Below, one piece after another: positions 57,101 through 64,000 of a DNA stretch of 64,000 bases. Source of the DNA: Methanobrevibacter millerae (lineage in GTDB: Archaea > Methanobacteriota > Methanobacteria > Methanobacteriales > Methanobacteriaceae). The notes under the pieces are model-generated. The model did no database searches. It saw only the letters and a program-made list of their open reading frames with translations, and was not told where the DNA came from. Every line of letters begins with the position of its first letter. The first letter of the stretch is position 1. The translations under genes and the position numbers were made by a program. Location of the stretch: contig NZ_CP011266.1 in the NCBI RefSeq assembly GCF_001477655.1, positions 1,286,001 through 1,350,000 of the forward strand, in the 5' to 3' direction.

Positions 57101-57187
57101 GAAATTATCTACGAAGATTTGGATACAAATAATATTATTCCAAAGTACTTCATTAATGCTATTGAAGATTTTAATGAAGATATTTAA
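54179..57187 (+). CDS. XPD/DinG-like helicase with ~430-residue N-terminal extension
   Basis: The C-terminal ~590 residues match the helicase at 44433 throughout: PRELQLETISKIYDAIEN, Walker A AVSGFGKSLIAT near 503-514, the cysteine cluster (TCKK, KCSEFRCRYLKCKYY, SCEY), DEGH in place of DEAH near 638, and PSMNEGTDLPGDLCRFQII plus RLIQGYGRGIRFEDDY. The N-terminal ~430 residues are specific: an alpha/beta region (NGLIRFFEDDSIWFSRLK), a charged Lys-rich linker, and a helical part. It is coupled by a 4-nt overlap to the giant coiled-coil gene. Helicase activity is likely; the N-terminal extension probably docks to its partner. Confidence 0.85.
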   Translation: MKMVKRDLINLEDKLYVNLINNLTQRNTIRLNSQFIPKNENNGLIRFFEDDSIWFSRLKKSNEIIYYFGLMINSDSNHQDKNPLLIMKFNKNTKKSNLRIHKNKIYLIVKLQDKIKQYADSKFKFIKANKKPNSKLRYLILDEIDSPNMIQTIKDLLEEFSFNCELDKQFLEIKKNHDETLIKYTVHTSSKTEIDTNPKTENDKKKIPLTKTDKNKNNEQKISKNYSKHQYNPSFPFENDINIDLNDISLPENNVDISDELDTIIFNINAFNLINKIIYLENLDYSSKNSLIQYIFNKDEHNNYLFSLDILNHFNDKITDESYIFSILNLVFENENLTFEEYYSEIDSLLNFKLSKNYDLHKKVLSKTKNKELEINPNQDSNILTSISQNKYDPKLEKKLFKYDEKDLISIIIKYKDYINPLKDLTTEQIMNINFDYNLISKLIMNYMYDEIYSELDNFNEYKVPDIVKENFPFEKPRELQLETISKIYDAIENGYKYIILEAVSGFGKSLIATTLTNIYSKEKSYILTTTNQLINQYIDEFGEKIVHLKPRNKSTCKKFTTKKHTYKCSEFRCRYLKCKYYQNSKFSEGFNESESCEYLYKLKEGRKYDTLISTYAYFLKETFFHKNNLKTRKLIICDEGHNIDDKISDSVALDIKEKQFDEELGLNMDYEYKYISQNEDYYFYLLKFKKIYESEIKEMGKNNENYGKYKKRLKDIEKFMSYFDKSNENLTFDKTADNHFGKKYPKFQFKPVTVKKMIHDCLFNYGDVTIFMSSSIFDYENFAYDLDINRNEVYSLRVPNIFDITNNPVKIYNDFNMDNEHIENGIMDDTLSVIEDILKKHKNEKGVIHTSNSEQVNFLKNNIDDSRILNYYFKNREEELDYFKSSTKPLVLISPSMNEGTDLPGDLCRFQIIFKLPYLPSEDPRIKKRKNAYEDGKEWYRFKMLTRLIQGYGRGIRFEDDYCKTYILDNRLWEIIYEDLDTNNIIPKYFINAIEDFNEDI

Positions 57188-57269
57188 ATTAATTTAGTTA
57201 AAACATTCTTTTTATAAAAAATTAACAATAATATATATTATTTGTAGTTGAAAAAAATTACGAAAATTA

Positions 57270-57704
57270 TCACTCGGATGTAATTTTATTGTATAAATCA
57301 TCAAGTGTCTTCTCACATTTATCCTTTTTCAATTCACACTCCCATACAGTAATAACAGTCCATCCCATTGCTTCCAGTTCTTTCTGATTTCGCTGATCAC
57401 GCTCTTTATTTCCATAAAGTTTTTTCTTCCAGAAATCAACATTGGATTTTGGCATTACCGCATATTTACATCCGTCATGGAGATGCCAGAAACATCCATG
57501 AACAAACACAACAGTCCGGTATTTAGGTAATACAATATCCGGACTTCCGGGATACCTCTTGTCATTCTTTCGAAATCTAAGCCCTCTTGAAAAAAGATAG
57601 CTGCGAACAAGAATTTCTGGCTTGGTGTCTTTACTCCTAATCCGTGACATGTTATAACTGCGAACCTCTTTACTAACTTTATCAACCATATCAATCAACT
57701 CCAA
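57270..57704 (-). CDS. vsr: Vsr, very short patch repair endonuclease
   Basis: The 144-residue protein shows the Vsr motifs: RSYNMSRIRSKDTKPEILVR, then GSPDIVLPKYRTVVFVHGCF with the catalytic Asp, and WHLHDGCKY with the metal/active-site His residues. C-terminal TVITVWECELK is also typical. Vsr nicks T:G mismatches that arise when 5-methylcytosine deaminates, so it protects sites methylated by the two cytosine methyltransferases of the same operon. It is last in the operon, 48 nt after the restriction subunit. Confidence 0.95.
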   Translation of the reverse strand: MELIDMVDKVSKEVRSYNMSRIRSKDTKPEILVRSYLFSRGLRFRKNDKRYPGSPDIVLPKYRTVVFVHGCFWHLHDGCKYAVMPKSNVDFWKKKLYGNKERDQRNQKELEAMGWTVITVWECELKKDKCEKTLDDLYNKITSE

Positions 57705-57752
57705 TAGAATATTATAGCAATTATTCTGAAAAATAATATAAAAACCTAAAAT

Positions 57753-59012
57753 TCATAAAACCGTTTCCTCAAATGCTTCTTCAATAGCATTGGCCAATTG
57801 GATAATGTTATCTTTAGAATTAACTTTATAATTTTCCATCAGATAACGGACATCTATCAGAACACACTGGACATGTTCATACTTGTGAGTACTTTTTCCT
57901 CGCCATTCACCAATTGCCTCACCTACATTAATTAAATTATTTGTACTGAATTTTTTGGATTCTTTATTGAATGGCAATAGGAACGCATTGTAAATTTCCT
58001 TATTATTAGTAATTTCCAAAGTTTTGGCATATTCAGCATAGGTAATTTGTTTATTAATGGAAGTAATTTGAGGCAAATCTTTTGGTTCTGCAGTATCACC
58101 ATATTTATAATATTTTGAATCAATGACAAAGATTTTATCATCATACTCCATAATAGTGTCCGGCTGTAACGGATATGTCTTTATATTATCATTGAATTTT
58201 AAATTCCATTCTGCCTTGGGATAATAATCATCCTTGTGTTCTATTCCAAACATTTTATCCACCATTTTCTCAAAAACATGTTCAAACGTGTTAGTGCCAT
58301 AATAAAACTGATTTTCAGAATTATCATCCATTGAATTTATCAAGTCAATCATTGATTTGAAAAGTTTCTTTTTATTGTCCACATTAGTATTTGATAATTT
58401 ATCCTGAAGAATAAATAATGATTTATTTTTATTCAATTTACCTATCGGTTTAGGAGGCATATATGAATTAAATAACCACCCTATCTTTTTAAAACTTTCA
58501 TAAACACAATATTGGTTGATTCTTGTTATTTCCTTATCATCATTTGGTGTGGAATTTCTAACTGTAAAATTAGCATATATTAATGAATAAGAGGAGTTTT
58601 TATTTTTTATTAGAATTGGATTTTGTTTTTTAATAGTCTTTGACCAGTTCACCTTACCTTTATTTTGAGTTCTATAAACCGAATCAGTCTCCCTATAGTA
58701 ACCATTATTTAGAAAATAATAAATAATTTCCATGTATGCTCCTATAGGAAATTCAACATCCTTTTTTTCACTGTTATTTCTTTGTGAAATATTTCCCTCT
58801 TTTTCTTCCTTAAATTCATTTATAATTTCAAATAAATGAAAAATATCTCTACGAATTTCCGAATCTGTTTCAGACAATTCATATCCTAATGGAAAATAAA
58901 CAAATACTCCATTATCATCTCCGTGAATTCCAACAAATCTATCATTATCCCGATTTGTGGCGATTCTACAGTATTTTTTTAAAATATCAGTTTGAGTCAT
59001 TTTCTTTTCCAT
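57753..59012 (-). CDS. LlaJI-type restriction subunit R2 (PD-(D/E)XK nuclease)
   Basis: The 419-residue protein resembles the second restriction subunit of LlaJI-type systems, a functional analogue of McrC. Near residues 282-298 it has a PD-(D/E)XK nuclease motif: QPDTIMEYDDKIF, then VIDSKYYKYG, giving Asp and DSK. The N-terminal ~150 residues (SEIRRDIFHLFEIINEF; IGAYMEIIYYFLNNGYY) look like a DNA-binding or winged-helix region. It overlaps the end of the McrB-like gene by 26 nt, so it is translated with it and should form a complex in which R1 drives translocation and R2 cuts. Confidence 0.82.
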   Translation of the reverse strand: MEKKMTQTDILKKYCRIATNRDNDRFVGIHGDDNGVFVYFPLGYELSETDSEIRRDIFHLFEIINEFKEEKEGNISQRNNSEKKDVEFPIGAYMEIIYYFLNNGYYRETDSVYRTQNKGKVNWSKTIKKQNPILIKNKNSSYSLIYANFTVRNSTPNDDKEITRINQYCVYESFKKIGWLFNSYMPPKPIGKLNKNKSLFILQDKLSNTNVDNKKKLFKSMIDLINSMDDNSENQFYYGTNTFEHVFEKMVDKMFGIEHKDDYYPKAEWNLKFNDNIKTYPLQPDTIMEYDDKIFVIDSKYYKYGDTAEPKDLPQITSINKQITYAEYAKTLEITNNKEIYNAFLLPFNKESKKFSTNNLINVGEAIGEWRGKSTHKYEHVQCVLIDVRYLMENYKVNSKDNIIQLANAIEEAFEETVL

Positions 59013-60705
59013 CAGATGAATTTTTTTCTATTTCCTTGGCATTAACTTCTCTAATTTTATTATTTACAGGATATGTAAAAATTTCAAAATTGAAATCTTG
59101 ATTCTGATTATTCACATATTTATTAATAAAACATTCTAAACTGAACTGGTCCACAGTATTTTTATTAAAGTAATCTTCCCGAGAGAATTTAAAAACATCG
59201 TCCCATAAATACATTAAAACTTTTTCAGCAAAAGATTTTGGAGAACTTAAATCTTCCTCATCTATAAAATAAGCTCCCAGTCTTTTATCTTCAGAAGATA
59301 AAGTGGAACTTGAATCCTCCAATATAATTTCATTAATGGCAGTTCCAAAAACTTTCCAGGTTATCTTACTATTTGGGACATATGTATCCTTAAATTCCGG
59401 TTTGTTGAAATCATTTTCAATCATTTCCATATGCCAACGTCTTTTAAATGCAGTGTCCAATGTAAATACATTCTGGTCTGAAGTATTCATAGTTGCTATA
59501 ATACTTAAATTTGAAGGAATACGAACCTTATGATTTTCATCATCATAAACCTCTTTAGCTATTTCAGAATTTGTAATACCAAATTCACTGGTTCCTTTCT
59601 TAAAACCGTCACTATTTTCTTTTTTTCTATCCAATAATTGGAAAATATCCCCAAAAATTGCTGGAGCATTTCCCCGATTTATTTCTTCAATAATTAAATA
59701 GAATTCATCAGAAGGATTTTCATATGCCTTTTTTACAATATTGGTGAAAGGTCCCGGTGTAAATACATAGTTTACATCATTTTCAGAAACTTTTGGAAGA
59801 ATTTGGCCTATAAAATCAGAATATGTATAATCCGGATGGAATACAACCCTTTCCATGAAAAATTCATCTACATCCATGCAGATTTTATTTTTTATGGTCC
59901 AGCTTTTTCCACAACCCGGAACACCATAAAGCAGTCTGTTTTTCCCGTCACTTACTCTATCAAATATAAAATCATCCAAATCTACATTATCTTCACTGAT
60001 TGGTATTTCAAATTTTTCTAATGGAACTAATGTTTTTATTCCTCTGGCAGTATGATAATAATTAAATTTCAGATTTAAATCTGAAATTTCATCAGTATCA
60101 TCAGGTAATATACCATAAATCTCATATTTGACTTCTTTTCTTAATTTAAGAATAATTATAAAAGAATTAATGGGCAGCAGCCAACGTAATGCTTCAAATT
60201 TTTTATCAGAACTATTAACTTGTGAAATCTCCAAATGGTGACCTTCATCCTTTATACCTCTTAAAAGAGTAGTAAATGAATCAATTTTCGATTCATCATG
60301 AAAATCTCCGGATTGCAATATTTCATTCAAAAAAGAAACACTTTCATTCAAATATCTCTTTTTATTTTCATCAAAATACTCCCTAGAATATGTTTCATGT
60401 TTTTCCAACAAATATTTTAAATTTAACACATTTAAACAAATCGGCATTTTAAATGTATAAAAGGATTTGAAATCAACATTATTTCTAAAATCATTAAAAT
60501 ATTTATATGAAGCCAGATATGGAAACATTTCCATTTGTTCCCCACTAAATTCAATATGGGTCTGATCTCCACATCCCCTAGTATTGTTGCATTCCAATTT
60601 TTTTACAACAACACCGTCATAATCATCAGCACTGACAACAATTCCCTGTTTCTCCAAAGTATCTTTAATAGGTTCAAATTTATTTTTAAAATCCTGTTCA
60701 TTCAT
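58987..60705 (-). CDS. LlaJI-type restriction subunit R1 (McrB-like AAA+ GTPase)
   Basis: The ~572-residue protein has an N-terminal ~230-residue DNA-recognition region and an AAA+ domain of the McrB type: Walker A LLYGVPGCGKSW near 260, TYSDFIGQILPKV near 290, Walker B and signature LIIEEINRGNAPAIFGDIFQ near 335-355, and sensor TMNTSDQNVFTLDTAFKRRW near 410. It powers DNA translocation for the nuclease subunit. The frame could start at 60744, but the ATG at 60705 (MNEQDF) is preceded by GGTGGGG and is preferred; it overlaps the end of the methyltransferase by 8 nt. Confidence 0.88.
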   Translation of the reverse strand: MNEQDFKNKFEPIKDTLEKQGIVVSADDYDGVVVKKLECNNTRGCGDQTHIEFSGEQMEMFPYLASYKYFNDFRNNVDFKSFYTFKMPICLNVLNLKYLLEKHETYSREYFDENKKRYLNESVSFLNEILQSGDFHDESKIDSFTTLLRGIKDEGHHLEISQVNSSDKKFEALRWLLPINSFIIILKLRKEVKYEIYGILPDDTDEISDLNLKFNYYHTARGIKTLVPLEKFEIPISEDNVDLDDFIFDRVSDGKNRLLYGVPGCGKSWTIKNKICMDVDEFFMERVVFHPDYTYSDFIGQILPKVSENDVNYVFTPGPFTNIVKKAYENPSDEFYLIIEEINRGNAPAIFGDIFQLLDRKKENSDGFKKGTSEFGITNSEIAKEVYDDENHKVRIPSNLSIIATMNTSDQNVFTLDTAFKRRWHMEMIENDFNKPEFKDTYVPNSKITWKVFGTAINEIILEDSSSTLSSEDKRLGAYFIDEEDLSSPKSFAEKVLMYLWDDVFKFSREDYFNKNTVDQFSLECFINKYVNNQNQDFNFEIFTYPVNNKIREVNAKEIEKNSSDGKENDSN

Positions 60706-62227
60706 TTTCAAGCCCCACCAAATAATTCTTAATGACCTTTGCAATACCTCGAGCCATTACTGGAGGTACTGCGTTTCCAATCTGCATATATGTCTTAGTA
60801 TAAGCTCCCCAAAAGAAATAATCATCCGGAAATGACTGTACTCTAGCTGCTTCCCTTGGTGTAATTGACCTTATTTGAAATGGATGAATATGTGAGTGTC
60901 CGTCAACCTTCAGATGTGCAGTAATAGTCCTGCAAGGCTTATCATCAAAAAGTTTAAAATATTTGTCTTTGAAAATATGATTTCTATGGGAATAAAGCAT
61001 TATATCCTTTATTTTTTCATCAGTAGCATCATCACCCTGATTCAATCTTCTGTAAATTTCATAGTTATTATCATTGCAATATCTGGCCTTATGATTATAT
61101 AAATAAGGTATTTTCCTATTATTATTAATTAAATTCAGATAAGGATTATTATGGTTCTCATCATAATTAACATCAATTTTTTTTCCAGCAGTCTCACTAT
61201 CAATATTGTTCGAATTCTTGATTCTGTTTGAATCCAATTTCTTAATATCCTTTAACGCATCATGAAGAACATAAACCGGTTTATCCTTATTGTTCTCTTT
61301 AATTTTAATAAAAATCTCCTCAGGAGATAAATTCAATTTTTCACAGATATCACTTCTAACCGCAATATAAATTAATCTTTGTCTGTTCTGTGCTACAGAA
61401 AACTCGTTAGATTTTAAAACTTCATAAGCAACTTTATATGATAATGTTTCACCATTTTTTTTAATAGTTATTGCAGCATAATCCTCGACAACCTGGTCAG
61501 CAACTTTCAGCATTCCTTTAACGTTTTCCATAACCACAAATTTCGGAGCTATTTTTTCAACCATCATCAAAAAATATTTATACAGTTCATTTCTTGGATC
61601 ATCAATTATCCTTCTTTGATTTGCAGTACTGAAACCCTGACAGGGCGGACCCCCAACAACAATATCAATCTGTTCATCAATATAATCATCAATATAATAA
61701 ATGAAATCTCTAATATCTTCCTGAATCAATTTTGATGAAGGTAATTCCGGATGGTTATATTTATAAGTTTGAATACAGACATCTTCAATATCACTGGCCA
61801 ATTTAACATTGAAACCCTCCTGCAGGAAACCTAAACTTAATCCTCCAGCACCACAAAAAAAATCAACTAAAGTCAGATTATGTTTTTCTTTAGCTTTTTC
61901 CTGGACTTTTTTCCTTTCTGAATTGTATAACTTCCAGATTGTTCCGTATGTGTCTTCCTTATTATTTACACAGAACTTGACTGCCCTAATAAAAGAATCA
62001 TAATCTTTTTTCAATACTTTTTTTAATTCATCCAAATCAGAACGAGAATTAATGACTCCAATTTCAATAAGCTCATTATAAACATCAGGAGTTAAAATTG
62101 AATCCTCAGTATTTTTTATATTGTTCCTTTCACAGAAAACCTCGATTAAACGTGTAAACACATCAATTTCTTCAAGGAAAAAACGTTTTTCACTTTTGTC
62201 TAAACCAGTGACACAATTGAAAATCAT
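60698..62227 (-). CDS. DNA cytosine-C5 methyltransferase (M1)
   Basis: The 509-residue enzyme has all the C5-methyltransferase motifs: I DFFCGAGGLSLGF near 124, IV VVGGPPCQGFSTANQRR with the catalytic Cys near 195, VI FVVMENVKGM, VIII VAQNRQRLIYIAVRSD, IX PCRTITAHL and X MQIGNAVPPVMA near the C-terminus. About 115 residues precede motif I, an N-terminal extension of unknown function. It modifies cytosine in the system's recognition site on one strand. Two methyltransferases fit an asymmetric site as in LlaJI (GACGC); the actual site here is unknown. Confidence 0.94.
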   Translation of the reverse strand: MIFNCVTGLDKSEKRFFLEEIDVFTRLIEVFCERNNIKNTEDSILTPDVYNELIEIGVINSRSDLDELKKVLKKDYDSFIRAVKFCVNNKEDTYGTIWKLYNSERKKVQEKAKEKHNLTLVDFFCGAGGLSLGFLQEGFNVKLASDIEDVCIQTYKYNHPELPSSKLIQEDIRDFIYYIDDYIDEQIDIVVGGPPCQGFSTANQRRIIDDPRNELYKYFLMMVEKIAPKFVVMENVKGMLKVADQVVEDYAAITIKKNGETLSYKVAYEVLKSNEFSVAQNRQRLIYIAVRSDICEKLNLSPEEIFIKIKENNKDKPVYVLHDALKDIKKLDSNRIKNSNNIDSETAGKKIDVNYDENHNNPYLNLINNNRKIPYLYNHKARYCNDNNYEIYRRLNQGDDATDEKIKDIMLYSHRNHIFKDKYFKLFDDKPCRTITAHLKVDGHSHIHPFQIRSITPREAARVQSFPDDYFFWGAYTKTYMQIGNAVPPVMARGIAKVIKNYLVGLENE

Positions 62228-62271
62228 AATATTTACTCCAAATATATATTGAATTTTTTAGAATAAATAAT

Positions 62272-63966
62272 TTAATCTTCATTATCTGTAATCAATACAG
62301 GATAAGATTCAAAAATTTGAGATAAAATATTAATTAAAACATCAACAACTATTGAATTACCTGCCTGCTGATAGACTGATGTATCAGATACTACAATTTT
62401 CCAATTATCTGAAAATCCCATTAACCTCAAACATTCTCTTGGAGTCAGTCTGCGAATTTTTCCATCAGTTGTTACATAATTATCAGTCCCCGCTCTATGC
62501 ATTTTATGCATTGTAGATAAAAGAGGTAATGCAATTTTCCGGTCGATTTCCGGTTCACCATATAATCCATTAGGTCCTGAAGACAAAATTGTTTTTTTTA
62601 TTCTTTCAGATAAAAAGTACTTTTCATCAATTTTTTCTTTTTTATCAGTTTGTATAAATTTTAATGTTTTATCCGGTAAAAATGTACCATAAGGAGCATT
62701 ATCTAATAAAAAATCTTTCATATAATGTTCCAACGGAATAGATTTTGGAAATTCAAAATTTTTAACCAAATCCAAATCTGAACGGAAACCTACAACAAAA
62801 ATTCTATTCCTTGATTGCGGAATCCCATAATCCACAGCATTCAATACAGATGGTTTATCTTCATGGGTGAAAAAAATATTATAACCTAATTCCTTAAACA
62901 CTTCTTTCATTTTATCCCATGTCCTGCCGCAGTCATTGCTTAATACTGCCCGCACATTTTCATATATGAATACTTTAGGTTGAATTTCATCCACAAGTCG
63001 CGCATATTCATAAAATAATGTTCCGCGGGTATCAGATAATCCTCTTTTTTTACCCAAAGATGAGAATGACTGGCAAGGACTTCCACCAACAAACAAGTCA
63101 ACTTGATTTCTATATTGTGTACCGTCCAAAAAAGTTACATCCCAATGAAAATTATTATCAGAACACTCATAATTGGCCATATAACTAGTTTTTACTTTAT
63201 TTCTTTTTTCATTTCCATGATACAAATTGTCGACATATTCTTTCTTTTTGGAATAATCCTCAATTTTATTAATTTCATTCAAATGCTTCAAAGACTCAAT
63301 TTTTCCATATAATTGACTAACCCTCTGGCTTAAATTTCTTACTCTATTGATTACTCTTCTACCATTGTTGTCCTCTAAAAAAACATGCATATCTTTTAAT
63401 GACTTACTTATTTGGGACCAATCAATATCATATTGAGATATAAATTTCATATCATCTTTACCAAGATCATCCAAAGAATTATCTCTCTTGAAATCATTAG
63501 TAAGTTTTAATATTGCCCGGAGTAAAATTAATTTTTTTTCAGTTAATGAATAATCATCCGAATTAAGAATATATATAAAGGTATTGAATAAATTTAATCT
63601 AGTTTTATTTAATTCTGATGAATTAATAATATTTTCTAATATGCTGATAATGATAGCTATTTTATCTTTAACAATTATATTATTCAAAATATCTTTCAAT
63701 TCATCATATTCGTTTTCTGCCAGATGAAGCATATTTAATAATTGTAACTCATAGGAATCATCTTCAGAAAATTTCATATCTTCAATCAGTGACTTTAAAA
63801 CTGACAACTCATCATTAATCTGGTCCATATCAACATCTATTTTTTTTGAAAAAATATCTATATCACCATTATCACAAGCAAAGACAATGTCACTGCCAAT
63901 ATTCATACGATTTAGTGCATGTTCAACGGCTCCTATACCACTAAACACAGTTGCTAATTTAATCAT
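62272..63966 (-). CDS. DNA cytosine-C5 methyltransferase (M2) with large insertion
   Basis: The 564-residue enzyme starts with motif I KLATVFSGIGAVEHAL, but motif IV (FVGGSPCQSFSSLGKKRG, catalytic Cys near 295) comes some 280 residues later instead of the usual ~70. A ~210-residue, mainly helical insertion lies between. Motifs VI (YENVRAVLSNDCG), VIII (GIPQSRNRIFVVGFRSD), a target-recognition region with LTPRECLRLMGFSDNW, and X (YQQAGNSIVVDVLI) follow in order, so catalysis should be intact. It is the first gene of the operon (44 nt before M1). The remaining 34 bases to the window end carry only a promoter-like stretch. Confidence 0.93.
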   Translation of the reverse strand: MIKLATVFSGIGAVEHALNRMNIGSDIVFACDNGDIDIFSKKIDVDMDQINDELSVLKSLIEDMKFSEDDSYELQLLNMLHLAENEYDELKDILNNIIVKDKIAIIISILENIINSSELNKTRLNLFNTFIYILNSDDYSLTEKKLILLRAILKLTNDFKRDNSLDDLGKDDMKFISQYDIDWSQISKSLKDMHVFLEDNNGRRVINRVRNLSQRVSQLYGKIESLKHLNEINKIEDYSKKKEYVDNLYHGNEKRNKVKTSYMANYECSDNNFHWDVTFLDGTQYRNQVDLFVGGSPCQSFSSLGKKRGLSDTRGTLFYEYARLVDEIQPKVFIYENVRAVLSNDCGRTWDKMKEVFKELGYNIFFTHEDKPSVLNAVDYGIPQSRNRIFVVGFRSDLDLVKNFEFPKSIPLEHYMKDFLLDNAPYGTFLPDKTLKFIQTDKKEKIDEKYFLSERIKKTILSSGPNGLYGEPEIDRKIALPLLSTMHKMHRAGTDNYVTTDGKIRRLTPRECLRLMGFSDNWKIVVSDTSVYQQAGNSIVVDVLINILSQIFESYPVLITDNED

Positions 63967-64000
63967 TGTTGATTCCTCACAAATACATAGTCATATATTA

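Noticed and set aside
60698-63966. The two cytosine methyltransferases as DISARM methylase (drmMII) for the drmAB operon
   Set aside because: They are 16 kb or more away, in a tight operon with McrB-like and PD-(D/E)XK restriction genes and vsr. This fits a LlaJI-type system fully.
1-64000. tRNA, rRNA or replication-origin features
   Set aside because: No cloverleaf-like sequence, conserved rRNA stretch or origin-type repeat next to a cdc6/orc1 gene was found by reading; covariance tools were not available.

Overview
The window looks like a chromosomal segment of a low-GC methanogenic archaeon, most likely a Methanobrevibacter-like member of the Methanobacteriales. This is an inference from the very AT-rich DNA, archaeal TATA boxes instead of bacterial -35/-10 pairs, GGTG-type ribosome binding sites, a rubredoxin-fused archaeal glutamate synthase-like protein, Asn-rich membrane-anchored proteins and an adhesin-like protein with Ig-like repeats. 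No rRNA or tRNA gene was found.

Region 1 (1-8.7 kb) is ordinary chromosome: a secreted protein, a CPBP membrane protease, several acidic hypothetical proteins, a zinc-ribbon membrane protein, the glutamate synthase-like gene, the first copy of an unusual DUF3578-like/metallopeptidase protein, an exact array of 25 tandem 11-bp units, and small TPR and winged-helix genes. Region 2 (8.7-12.7 kb) holds mobile DNA: a tnpB with its 3' hairpin, a group II intron with a reverse transcriptase/maturase, and an orphan tnpB-type end hairpin. Region 3 (12.7-17.5 kb) is a minus-strand cell-surface cluster of three related single-pass proteins, a SWIM zinc-finger protein, an Ig-repeat protein and the second metallopeptidase copy.

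Region 4 (17.6-34.2 kb) is a complete type III-A CRISPR-Cas locus: cas10, csm2, csm3, csm4, csm5, cas6, cas2 and cas1, all minus strand, plus two CARF-HEPN effectors and a 900-residue zinc-ribbon/HTH-repeat protein upstream. The HIRAN gene - array - leader - cas1 segment has been tandemly duplicated. This leaves two arrays (6 and 12 spacers), two HIRAN pseudogenes with different frameshifts, and a truncated cas1. The leaders carry TATA boxes firing leftwards, and nearly all spacers read as sense protein-coding DNA on the plus strand, so the crRNAs would be antisense to the target mRNAs.

Region 5 (34.2-64 kb) is a dense defence island. It holds a decayed gamma-glutamylcyclotransferase-HEPN gene, and an operon of DISARM-type drmA and drmB with a TPR/cold-shock protein and a third CARF-HEPN protein but no drmC. 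It also holds two related XPD/DinG-like helicases, the third metallopeptidase copy, and a plus-strand operon of a HEPN-like protein, a 1267-residue zinc-ribbon/coiled-coil protein and a helicase. It ends with a LlaJI-like restriction-modification operon: two cytosine-C5 methyltransferases, a McrB-like NTPase, a PD-(D/E)XK nuclease and vsr.

The best candidates for undescribed biology are the drmAB/TPR-CSD/CARF-HEPN operon, the helicase/zinc-ribbon coiled-coil/HEPN-like operon, and the three-member DUF3578-like/metallopeptidase family. These are assignments by reading motifs; no database search was run.
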